From NCBI RefSeq assembly GCF_013303125.1, contig NZ_JABTTE010000003.1, positions 177,747 through 241,746 of the forward strand: DNA of 64,000 nucleotides, given 5' to 3'. Shown piece after piece: positions 36,955-45,153 of this stretch (position 1 is its first letter; every line of letters begins with the position of its first letter). This DNA is from Calidifontibacillus erzurumensis. GTDB lineage: Bacteria; Bacillota; Bacilli; Bacillales; Bacillaceae_J. A program made the translations under genes and the position numbers. Under the pieces are notes generated by a model that was not told where the DNA came from, searched no databases, and saw only the letters and a program-made list of their open reading frames with translations.

Positions 36955-37984
36955 ATCTTGGTGGTTCTATTCCAACTTTTTGATCGTCTACTTTTGTCAC
37001 TTCAAATACATCAAGCAAAAAGACAAAAACTGGGATGCCGATAATTAAGCCCCAAACACCAAAGAAATGCTCAGAAAAAATTAGAACAATAAATGTATAA
37101 AAAATCGGCAAATCGGTTTTAGAACTCATGAGTTTCGGATTCAAAATATAAGCTTCAACAGCATGAATAAGAGCGATCATCACTAGTACATAAACGACCT
37201 TAATAATTCCGCCGATACTATAGGCAATCAGACATAGTGGTATTAACGAAATGATCACCCCGGCAACCGGTATTAAACCTAAGAAAAATATCATAATCGA
37301 TAATCCAAAAAGCTGCGGGAAACCCATAAAATATAATGCTACAGTCGATAAAAAGCAATTGACGACAGCAATGATAAATTGAGCTTCTAATACTTTACCA
37401 AAAGTTCGAATGAATTTTCCTCCAAAAAACTCAATTTCATTATAAATAGGAGCTAACTTACTATATTTTATTTTTTTTGTAAAAGCTACTAAGCGTGGTT
37501 TTTCAAGCAAATAAAACAAACTTAACAATAAAGCGAGAAATATTTGCAATGCCAAATGGCTAATATCGGAAAACGACCTCATAACAAACGTAAATCCCTG
37601 CTCTAAATATTGGGAAATTTCATTTTTATCGATTACATTAAATAGATAGTTTAAAATTCGATTGTCTTGAGGTTGTTGATAAAAAGCAGTAACTTGAATG
37701 AAAAGCGCCTTTATTTGAACGATAATAATTGGTAAATATTTAACAATCCCCCATGTTAACAATCCAACGATAGCTGTGTACATGATGAGGACAATAACTT
37801 TCCAGTTAATTGGCAACTTCCGTGAAACGAACGTCACCAAACGATCCATTAAAAATGAAAATATAAATGTCAATAAAATAAAATTAATCATGCTTTTCAT
37901 ACTATAAAGAACAAGAATAATTAAGGCAAAAATAAAAATTCTTTTCAAACTTTTATTTTGCAACCATTTCGCAATCTCTTCCAT
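36953..37984 (-). CDS. AI-2E-family permease
   Basis: This is a 343-residue membrane protein of the AI-2E/PerM (TqsA) family, with 7-8 membrane helices and the family block GLIPVAGVIISLIPL and HAVEAYILNPKLMSS. Family members export autoinducer-2 or act as Na+/H+ antiporters; function here is not known. The ATG at 37984 is preceded by AAGGGGA at good spacing; one two codons upstream is too close. It is upstream of the spore operon but separated by a terminator. Confidence 0.85.
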   Translation of the reverse strand: MEEIAKWLQNKSLKRIFIFALIILVLYSMKSMINFILLTFIFSFLMDRLVTFVSRKLPINWKVIVLIMYTAIVGLLTWGIVKYLPIIIVQIKALFIQVTAFYQQPQDNRILNYLFNVIDKNEISQYLEQGFTFVMRSFSDISHLALQIFLALLLSLFYLLEKPRLVAFTKKIKYSKLAPIYNEIEFFGGKFIRTFGKVLEAQFIIAVVNCFLSTVALYFMGFPQLFGLSIMIFFLGLIPVAGVIISLIPLCLIAYSIGGIIKVVYVLVMIALIHAVEAYILNPKLMSSKTDLPIFYTFIVLIFSEHFFGVWGLIIGIPVFVFLLDVFEVTKVDDQKVGIEPPR

Positions 37985-38105
37985 CGGCATTCCCCTTCAT
38001 AATGAAACAAACAATAATAATCGTAATATAACTTAATTCCATATTATAATGATTTTGTCGATAATGAAAGTATAAAACGTGTATAAAATTGTTTAAAATC
38101 ATAAA

Positions 38106-38148
38106 AAAAGAGGTCCAAAAGTCGAATTTGTACTTTCGGATCTCTTTT
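38106..38148 (-). terminator. Intrinsic terminator after RND adaptor
   Basis: On the minus strand AGAGATCCGAAAGT pairs with ACTTTTGGACCTCT, followed by seven T residues. Confidence 0.85.
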
Positions 38149-38169
38149 AAAAAATTAATTGAAATAAAT

Positions 38170-39471
38170 CTACGCTTGTTTTTGAATCGTAACTTCTGCT
38201 CCGTCTGTTAACAATGTTTGACCTTTCACAACAATGGTATCATTCTCTTTTATTCCTTCGAGGATAACAATTTCTTCGCTTGTTTCCTCTCCTGTTTTTA
38301 CTTCGACTTTTACAGCTTTGTTATTTTCAATCTTATATACATATTTCTTTCCTTCTTCTTCAAATACAGCTTTTCTAGAAACAATAATAGAATTTTCAAG
38401 CTGGCCATTGGTACCTTGGAAAATAACATTTACAACCATATCCGCTTTCCATTTCCCATCTGCATTTGGAATTTCGATTTCAAATGGGTAAGCCTTCAAT
38501 TGCTGATCCATTACAGGACTTATTGCTGTCACTTTTGCATCAATTGTTTTTCCGACAGTTGGTACTTCCACTTTAACAGCTGCTCCAGTTTTAATAGAAG
38601 TCACTTCATTTTCTGATAAATAACCTTTTACAACAATTGGATCCAATTTAACAATCGTAATCACACTTGATTGCATACTAGACATTTGTCCAGGAGCTCC
38701 ATTGACGCTGGCAACAATACCGCTGATCGGTGCTCTCACTGTTGCATTTGCTAATTGCTCCCGTGCATTATCAAGATTTACTTTCGCTTGTGCTACTGAA
38801 GCTTTGGCAACTTCTATATCTGTTTTCTGACCTGCATAATGAACAGAATCTTTTGCGTTTTCATAGGCAATTTCTGCATTTTTCAATGCGATTTCTGCAT
38901 TTTTAAAAGCCGTTTCTTTTTGTTCCAATTCAACAGAAGGAACTGCACCAGCTTCGAATAGCTTTTTAGTTCGTTCTAAATTAATTTTTGCATCATTATA
39001 TGCTTGTTTCGCTTGAGCAACAGCTGATTCGGATTGAGCGAGATTGTTTTTTGCTTGATCAAGTCCTTGGCTTGAACCAATTTCAGCTTTCTTTAAATTT
39101 GCTTGTGCCACTTGTAATTGTGCTTCTGCTTGTTTCACTGCATTTTGCAAATCAACTTGGTCCAAGGTGAATAATACATCACCTTTATTCACCTTTTGAC
39201 CTAATGAAACAGAAATCTCAACGATCTTTCCATTTACTTTTGGTGCAATAGCAACCTTTTCATACGGTTCAAATTTTCCGGCAATACCTGCTTTCGCATC
39301 TAAAATTCCTTTTCTTGCTTTTTCCACTTGAACAGGAACTGCGTTTGTTTCTTCTTTATTTGAAGTTGCCGTTTCTTTTGCGGTACAACCGGCAACTGTC
39401 AAACCGGCGAACAATATAAAAGTTAAACTAACGAACAGTACAAATACGCTGATGTTCGTTTTTTTATGCAT
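38170..39471 (-). CDS. RND efflux adaptor (HlyD/AcrA-type lipoprotein)
   Basis: This adaptor of about 433 residues has an N-terminal helix and a lipobox ending in VAGC, so it is a lipoprotein. It has a lipoyl half-motif (YEKVAIAPKVNGKIVEI), a long coiled-coil hairpin of alternating Ala/Lys/Gln repeats (about residues 95-200), a second lipoyl half (VRAPISGIVASV), and beta-barrel and membrane-proximal domains. It should link the RND pump to the envelope. It is the last gene of the tetR-RND-adaptor operon, 20 bases after the pump. Confidence 0.88.
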   Translation of the reverse strand: MHKKTNISVFVLFVSLTFILFAGLTVAGCTAKETATSNKEETNAVPVQVEKARKGILDAKAGIAGKFEPYEKVAIAPKVNGKIVEISVSLGQKVNKGDVLFTLDQVDLQNAVKQAEAQLQVAQANLKKAEIGSSQGLDQAKNNLAQSESAVAQAKQAYNDAKINLERTKKLFEAGAVPSVELEQKETAFKNAEIALKNAEIAYENAKDSVHYAGQKTDIEVAKASVAQAKVNLDNAREQLANATVRAPISGIVASVNGAPGQMSSMQSSVITIVKLDPIVVKGYLSENEVTSIKTGAAVKVEVPTVGKTIDAKVTAISPVMDQQLKAYPFEIEIPNADGKWKADMVVNVIFQGTNGQLENSIIVSRKAVFEEEGKKYVYKIENNKAVKVEVKTGEETSEEIVILEGIKENDTIVVKGQTLLTDGAEVTIQKQA

Positions 39472-39491
39472 CCTCTTCACCCTCGCTTTTC

Positions 39492-42400
39492 TTATACGGA
39501 TTGTGTGATTGCTTTTCCTTTTTTGGCCAGTTTTTCAATTTTCTTTTGTTTTCTCTTTTTCCCTATATCATCAAACCAGCAATAAACTACTGGTATAAGA
39601 ACAAGGGTTATTAATGTTGAAAAACTTAAACCAAAAGCAACGACGATCGCCATTGGTGCTTGGCTTTCATTACCAGCTCCACCGCCAAATGCCAAAGGAA
39701 GTATTGCAAGTATCGTTGCGAGTGTCGTCATTAGTATTGGACGGAGGCGAATCGGTCCTGCTTTTAACACAGCTTCATCACGATCCATACCCTCTTTGCG
39801 TAACTGGATGACATAGTCTATTAACACGATCGCATTATTTACAACGATACCAATTAACAAAATATAGCCGATAATCGCCATTACACTCATCGTTTTCCCT
39901 GTTAATAACAGTCCTATAACAACACCTATAAAGGTTGGAGGAATTGAGAACATTATAACAAATGGTGTAAATAAGGATTCAAATTGCCCAGCCATTACCA
40001 TATAAACTAGGATAATGGACAAAAGCATTGCTAATCCTAATTGGACAAAGGATTCCATCATTTCTTGGCTTTGTCCACCCATATCGACTGAATATCCATC
40101 TGGTAAATTGATGGTATTAATTCGCTCTTGAATTTCCTTTGAAATGGAAGCTAAATCCCGGCCTGAAACATCGCTCGTAATTTGTACTTCTCTAGTTTGA
40201 TTATTCCGCGTTATCATTTGCGGTACATCTTTTTTAACAATTTTGGCTACTGAAGATAATGCAACCGTTCCTCCTTGAGGGGTTGTAATTCTTATTTTCT
40301 CCAAATAAGTTTTATCACCTTGTAGATTTCTTGGCAACTGAAGTTTTACATCGATTTCGTCATCCCCTGTCCGGAAGGATGTCACTGTTTGCCCATCAAA
40401 CGCAATGCGGACTGCAGATAATACTTGGCTTGTTGTCAAACCAAATTCGCTTGCCCTCTTTTGATCTATGACAATTTGAAACTCTTGTTTTGTTGCTTCT
40501 AAGGAAGTTTTGACATTGTTTGTTCCTTCAACTTTCTCTATTTCTGCTGCCAAAATGTCAGCAATATCTTTTAAAACATCAAGATCATCACCGCGAAGAT
40601 TGATTTGAATTGGTGAACCTGCCATCCCATGGCTCGTAGATACTTCCGATACAGTTATTTTAGCATCAGGCAAGAAATCGAGCTGAGGACGTATTTCATT
40701 AGCGATTTCTTCCGTTGACCTGCTTCGTTCTGATATATCTACTAATTTAATGCTTATGTTTGCAATATTGGAAGATGATGAACCAAACACCCCTGGCCCG
40801 CCATCAGAACCAATAGAAGTATACATATGTTCTAATTCCGGTACTTTTTTCACAATTTTTTCAATTTGAGTCACCGTTTTCTCGGTTTCTTCCAAAACTG
40901 TACCGTTAGGCATTTCTACTGAAATACTTATTTGACCTTCATCCATCTTCGGCATAAATTCCATCCCGACAAATGGAAAAAGAATAACTGCTCCGCCAAG
41001 CATGGCAATTGTTGATAAAAGAACTGTTTTTCGCTTATGTAACGCCCATTTTAATAAGCGGCCATAGCCATTGGCAATTTTTCCAAATCCGATTTGAAAC
41101 CATTTAACGGGATTAATTCCTTTATAACCTTCAATATGAAAAGACTCCTCATCTGGCATTTTATCTAACCATCGAGAACTTAACATTGGAACAATCATGA
41201 GTGAAACGACCAAAGCTGCAATATGGGAAAAAATTACTGTCAACGCCAATGGTCCAAATAGTTCAGCTGCAATTCCATCTACAAACACAATTGGCAAAAA
41301 TACAACAATTTGTGCTAGTGCAGAAGCCATTACCGCATTTTTTACCTGCTTTGAACCTTCAAGTGCAGCTTCAAGCATCCCTTTTCCTTCTTGGCGTTTT
41401 CTAAAAATATTTTCCATAATTACAACAGCAAAATCGACAAGCGATCCTAAACCGAGCAATAGTCCGCTAAGTGAAATTAAGTTGATGGTTTGTCCAGTAA
41501 AATACATCAACGTAAATGTTGCGATAATTGATATAGGAATTACGATTGATACTACTAAAGTTGAACGTGCACTGTTTAAAAAGAAATATAAAATTAGGAC
41601 AGCGAAAATTAATCCTAAAAGGGCATGCTCTGCAACTGTATTTATCGAGTCTTTAATATATTCGGAAGTATCCATAATAACAGCCAATTCGATGCCTTTA
41701 GGCAATTTCTCTTTAATTAGTTCCATTTCTTTATAAACAGCTTCGGCTACTTCCACAGTATTTCCGCCTGTCGCTTTCGTAATCGAAATTCCAAGGCTCG
41801 GTTTTCCATTTAAATAAGCTAAGTGTGTCACATCTTCATAAGTATCTTCTATAACTGCTATATTTTTAAGTGCAATGCTGCCGCCAGAAATAATAATTGG
41901 TGTGTCACCAATTTCTTTCACACTACCATATTCGCCTTGTACACGGATTTGCAGCTTTTCATCGCCTTCTTTAACTGCACCGGCTGAACCAGAGAGGTTT
42001 GTAGCAGCTATCGATTGACGAATTTGATCAAAGGTAATACCATACATCTCAAGTTTATTAGGATCAGCTGTAATTGTAATCACTCGATCGCGGCCGCCGC
42101 TAATCCCGACAGATGCTACACCATCGATTCTTTCCAAGTTTGTTTTTATTAAATTATCAGCTATTCCTTTTAATTCAGCGACATTTTCTCTCCCATATAG
42201 CGCAAGTGTCATAACTGGCTCGCTGTTTGGGTCAAATTTCAATATTTTTGGGTCATTCGCTGAATCAGGCAGAATCCCTTCAATTAAATCTACTTTATCA
42301 CGCATATCTAAAGTGGCTTGGTTAATATCCGTACCCCAGTTAAACATGACAATGACTAAAGATGAACCTGAAACAGAACTTGACTGTATCGAATCGACAT

Positions 42401-42626
42401 TAGCAATAGATGCTAATGCCTCTTCAATTGGCTTTGTAACAAGTTTTTCCACTTCCTCAGGTGTTCCGCCATCTACACTTGTTGCGACAACTGCAACAGG
42501 AAGATTCATTTCCGGCAATAGGTCAACAGCCATTTTCGGAAAGGAAATAAAACCAAAAATCACCATTGAGATAATAACCATCAATACCGTAACTGGTCTT
42601 CTGATGGAAAAATCCGATAAATTCAT
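39492..42626 (-). CDS. RND-family efflux pump (SwrC/YerP-like)
   Basis: This is an RND permease of about 1044 residues with 12 membrane helices and two large extracytoplasmic loops, of the AcrB/HAE-1 type seen in B. subtilis SwrC (surfactin and lipid-like drugs). The fourth helix has SLVDFAVVIMENIF, where the proton-relay position Asp-Asp reads Asp-Phe. The C-terminus is basic. The start is the ATG at 42626, six bases after AAGGGTG. It follows tetR and precedes the adaptor gene. Confidence 0.9.
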   Translation of the reverse strand: MNLSDFSIRRPVTVLMVIISMVIFGFISFPKMAVDLLPEMNLPVAVVATSVDGGTPEEVEKLVTKPIEEALASIANVDSIQSSSVSGSSLVIVMFNWGTDINQATLDMRDKVDLIEGILPDSANDPKILKFDPNSEPVMTLALYGRENVAELKGIADNLIKTNLERIDGVASVGISGGRDRVITITADPNKLEMYGITFDQIRQSIAATNLSGSAGAVKEGDEKLQIRVQGEYGSVKEIGDTPIIISGGSIALKNIAVIEDTYEDVTHLAYLNGKPSLGISITKATGGNTVEVAEAVYKEMELIKEKLPKGIELAVIMDTSEYIKDSINTVAEHALLGLIFAVLILYFFLNSARSTLVVSIVIPISIIATFTLMYFTGQTINLISLSGLLLGLGSLVDFAVVIMENIFRKRQEGKGMLEAALEGSKQVKNAVMASALAQIVVFLPIVFVDGIAAELFGPLALTVIFSHIAALVVSLMIVPMLSSRWLDKMPDEESFHIEGYKGINPVKWFQIGFGKIANGYGRLLKWALHKRKTVLLSTIAMLGGAVILFPFVGMEFMPKMDEGQISISVEMPNGTVLEETEKTVTQIEKIVKKVPELEHMYTSIGSDGGPGVFGSSSSNIANISIKLVDISERSRSTEEIANEIRPQLDFLPDAKITVSEVSTSHGMAGSPIQINLRGDDLDVLKDIADILAAEIEKVEGTNNVKTSLEATKQEFQIVIDQKRASEFGLTTSQVLSAVRIAFDGQTVTSFRTGDDEIDVKLQLPRNLQGDKTYLEKIRITTPQGGTVALSSVAKIVKKDVPQMITRNNQTREVQITSDVSGRDLASISKEIQERINTINLPDGYSVDMGGQSQEMMESFVQLGLAMLLSIILVYMVMAGQFESLFTPFVIMFSIPPTFIGVVIGLLLTGKTMSVMAIIGYILLIGIVVNNAIVLIDYVIQLRKEGMDRDEAVLKAGPIRLRPILMTTLATILAILPLAFGGGAGNESQAPMAIVVAFGLSFSTLITLVLIPVVYCWFDDIGKKRKQKKIEKLAKKGKAITQSV

Positions 42627-42663
42627 TCGTTTCACCCTTTTTGACTATTTGTTCAAAAACTAA

Positions 42664-42679
42664 ATGACCAATCGGTCAT
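42664..42679. promoter_or_regulatory. TetR-type operator upstream of RND gene
   Basis: ATGACC and GGTCAT flank a 4-base centre (AATC) in the gap between tetR and the pump gene. Dyads of the TGACC-N4-GGTCA form are common for TetR-family repressors. Confidence 0.55.
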
Positions 42680-42703
42680 CACGAAGAGTACTAATCTATT
42701 TTA

Positions 42704-43618
42704 CTATAATTTAAAGGCGATGTTGCTCTTTTTTTCTTGTAAAATTTCATCCAGTTGCTCCCAATAATGTTCAAAACCTGAAATTGGTAATGTTTTTAAA
42801 AATAGGACTAATCCTTCTACAACAACGAGCTTTGGCTCTTCTTTATGTAACCACTCTTCCTCTAGCACTTCCAATGTCTCTATCACTTTGTTTTGAATTT
42901 CAGGGGTTATTCTCTGAATAGAAAGATCTTTTCGTACTTTCTGAATAATATCATTTACTTTGTAATTTAATTTGGCGTGCTTTTCATCTGATATCTTTAA
43001 AAACTCTTCAAGGTCAGATGCATTCAAAAAATTTTCATCGCTATTTTTAACACTTAAAACAAGATCATCGATCCGATGGATGAGAAATAAAGATAATTTT
43101 TCAGTATTGAATTCTTTTTTATCAAGAATGATATATTCTAAGTATTCACGGATCATTCCACTAATCATTGTTGCTAAGTCTAAAGAGTATTTTTCTATTT
43201 CCTTTCCATAAACATCATATAGACGGTTGATTAGCCAATTCAACCGTGATGCACGAATTTCAAAAACGAAATCATTTATTTCCTCATTTACAGGGATGGC
43301 ATATTCACGAATTTGCATTTCAATAAAATCTCGGTGTTTGACACATTCATCAAGCTGATAATGGATTTGCTTTAAAAAAGCTTCTTTTGGAGAGAGCGAA
43401 TCATCTTTCGCAATTTTTTCAATTTCATTTCTGATCGTTTCCGAATAATATTTTAAAATTGAAAGCATCACTTCCTCTTTGGATGAGAAATAATTATAAA
43501 GTGTTCCTTTGGCAATCCCACATGCATTCGCAATTTCTTGGATTGAAGTAGAATGATAACCTTTTGCAGCGAATAGTTTGATCGCTTTTTTAATAATCAT
43601 TGTTTTTCGATCAACCAT
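42704..43618 (-). CDS. TetR-family repressor
   Basis: This 304-residue regulator has an N-terminal TetR helix-turn-helix (TSIQEIANACGIAKGTLYNY at residues 24-43) and an unusually long helical ligand domain. It lies directly upstream of the RND pump and adaptor genes and probably represses them and itself. Candidate operators lie at 42664-42679 and at 43657-43685. GGAAGGTAC precedes the ATG. The ligand is unknown. Confidence 0.9.
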   Translation of the reverse strand: MVDRKTMIIKKAIKLFAAKGYHSTSIQEIANACGIAKGTLYNYFSSKEEVMLSILKYYSETIRNEIEKIAKDDSLSPKEAFLKQIHYQLDECVKHRDFIEMQIREYAIPVNEEINDFVFEIRASRLNWLINRLYDVYGKEIEKYSLDLATMISGMIREYLEYIILDKKEFNTEKLSLFLIHRIDDLVLSVKNSDENFLNASDLEEFLKISDEKHAKLNYKVNDIIQKVRKDLSIQRITPEIQNKVIETLEVLEEEWLHKEEPKLVVVEGLVLFLKTLPISGFEHYWEQLDEILQEKKSNIAFKL

Positions 43619-43656
43619 AATGTACCTTCCCTTAAATTTTCATTTTCCAATTGTTA

Positions 43657-43685
43657 GTTTACCAACTGATTAATAGCTGGTCAAC
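43657..43685. promoter_or_regulatory. Imperfect palindrome upstream of tetR
   Basis: GTT-ACCA-CT and AG-TGGT-AAC are arranged as an interrupted dyad centred near 43671, upstream of the TetR gene. Its half-sites (ACCA/TGGT) partly resemble those of the palindrome before the pump gene. It could be the autoregulatory operator. Confidence 0.4.
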
Positions 43686-43696
43686 AAAACTAAAGA

Positions 43697-43741
43697 AGGA
43701 TGACCTCCGTTTCATTTACAAAATGAAACGGGTGTCATCCT
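43697..43741 (-). terminator. Long terminator hairpin after protease gene
   Basis: AGGATGAC and GTCATCCT, continued by CCGTTTCATTT and AAATGAAACGG, give a stem of over 18 bp with a tiny loop, followed by TTCTTT on the minus strand. Confidence 0.8.
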
Positions 43742-43782
43742 TATTAAATAGGAATAGAATATTGAGGTTGTTAGCTCATATT

Positions 43783-44496
43783 CTATCTATTTTCTAATTT
43801 TTGGATAAAAGCATATGTTTTTGGTGCTTTCACGAAAACTTCCATTCTTGAAGCTTCGTTTAAATAGAACATAGCAAAGACTTCGGCAAAGTATTCTTCA
43901 GGATAATTATTAAAATATTCTTTTTCATTAAATAATCGTGAAACTTCATCTCTCCAAATTGCCAAAAATTCTTCATTTTCCCGAAGACCATTCCCAATTG
44001 TATATTCTACAGAATGCGCAATTTCGTGCAATTCCAAATTGATTGAACCGTGGCCATGCCCTTTATCACTTGCTCCAATTTTTGCTGCAACAATTTCGGC
44101 ACCGCCTGCACCTGGCACTTCATCCCATGTAATATTTTGATTCCAACCTCTTGGAGAAACTCCTTTTAAATCTGAAAAATATGGTTCATCCGTTAATTTT
44201 CCTGAAAATAATTTAATTTTAACATCGTTGTCAGCTAATTGATGTAATATGGAAGGATGAATGCGGGAGATTCTATAAATCATCCCAACCACTTCCTCGT
44301 GGCTGTACTCATTTTCTAACGGCACCAATATTAATTGGTTAATGAGTCCTTCAACCTCTTTATTAGGAATTTTTACGGAAAGACCATGCATTTTTGCTGC
44401 TTCCCCTAAAGTCAACCCAGTCACTTCTTCCTTTGCTAAAGCAAATGCTGGAATAAAACTAATTAATATCAAACAGACAATAACAAACTTCTTCAT
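43783..44496 (-). CDS. Pro-Pro endopeptidase-like secreted metalloprotease (ATLF domain)
   Basis: This 237-residue protein has a signal peptide (cleavage near FALA-KE) and an anthrax-lethal-factor-type zinc domain. The zinc motif is HEIAH at residues 157-161 (in ELHEIAHSVEY), and YPEEYFAE (198-205) supplies the third ligand. Blocks such as KLFSGKLTDE, GVSPRGW and TWDEVPG match PPEP-1 of Clostridioides difficile and related Bacillaceae PPEPs, which cut proteins between two prolines. PPEP genes often neighbour their cell-surface substrate; no such gene is next to it here. Confidence 0.82.
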   Translation of the reverse strand: MKKFVIVCLILISFIPAFALAKEEVTGLTLGEAAKMHGLSVKIPNKEVEGLINQLILVPLENEYSHEEVVGMIYRISRIHPSILHQLADNDVKIKLFSGKLTDEPYFSDLKGVSPRGWNQNITWDEVPGAGGAEIVAAKIGASDKGHGHGSINLELHEIAHSVEYTIGNGLRENEEFLAIWRDEVSRLFNEKEYFNNYPEEYFAEVFAMFYLNEASRMEVFVKAPKTYAFIQKLENR

Positions 44497-44922
44497 GCAG
44501 CAAAACTCCTCACAATTATGAAAAATAAGGAATATTTTTGTATTTTTTAATTATTTTTAATTTATTATACAATATAATTTCATAAATAGAAAAAAACTCC
44601 TCAAAATCATTGAAAAAATAGGGGATCTCATAAAAACATTTTAGTTCACTGCACTTAGGTCTTTCTTTTCGAAATAATCAAGACAGAACAAAAAGATATA
44701 TGAAGACAATCTATTGTACAAATGTAGTGTAATTTTGTGGTTAAAATACGGCTCTTAGCCCTATCACACGCTAGGGCTTCATCGTTTTTTCGATAAAAAA
44801 CGGATCGGAGTGAGGAATTTCCTATCGTGTTTTAATGCTAATAATCTATTCTACACTCAAAATAAAAAAGCTGTCTAGGATTTCATATACCCGACAGCTC
44901 TCAAATACATTTAATGGAAATA
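44497..44922. other. 426-base intergenic region
   Basis: No gene is visible. A hairpin AGCCCTA/TAGGGCT (44757-44778) is followed by a second A/T-rich hairpin CGTTTTTT/AAAAAACG (to about 44803), with no neighbouring gene that explains them. The right end has the copZ terminator. Confidence 0.5.
44869..44899 (-). terminator. Intrinsic terminator after copZ
   Basis: AGCTGTC and GACAGCT pair around a 17-base loop, followed on the minus strand by TTTTTTATTTT. Confidence 0.85.
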
Positions 44923-45126
44923 TTATTTTACATCATATCCTTGCTCTTCGACTGCTTCTTTTAAAACTTGTTCGGAAACATTTTCTTGAGCATTGATTTT
45001 CACATTGCCAGTTTTTAAATCTACTTCAACATTTTCTACTCCTTCAATAGCCATCAATGCATTTGTTACTGCCTTCTCACAATGGCCGCAAGTCATTCCG
45101 GAAACTTGTAATGTAATTGTTTTCAT
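44923..45126 (-). CDS. copZ: Copper chaperone CopZ
   Basis: This 67-residue heavy-metal-associated protein carries Cu(I) to the ATPase. The copper site is GMTCGHC near the N-terminus, in the ferredoxin-like fold. The ATG at 45126 is preceded by AAAGGATGG; an ATG four codons earlier overlaps that site. It is the last gene of csoR-copA-copZ. Confidence 0.93.
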   Translation of the reverse strand: MKTITLQVSGMTCGHCEKAVTNALMAIEGVENVEVDLKTGNVKINAQENVSEQVLKEAVEEQGYDVK

Positions 45127-45153
45127 ATTAACATCCATCCTTTGTCAAATATT

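Noticed and set aside
41197..41736. Long plus-strand frame (179 codons) inside the RND pump gene
   Set aside because: It is the antisense shadow of a conserved membrane protein gene, as are similar frames in copA (45920-46789) and in the oxidase genes.
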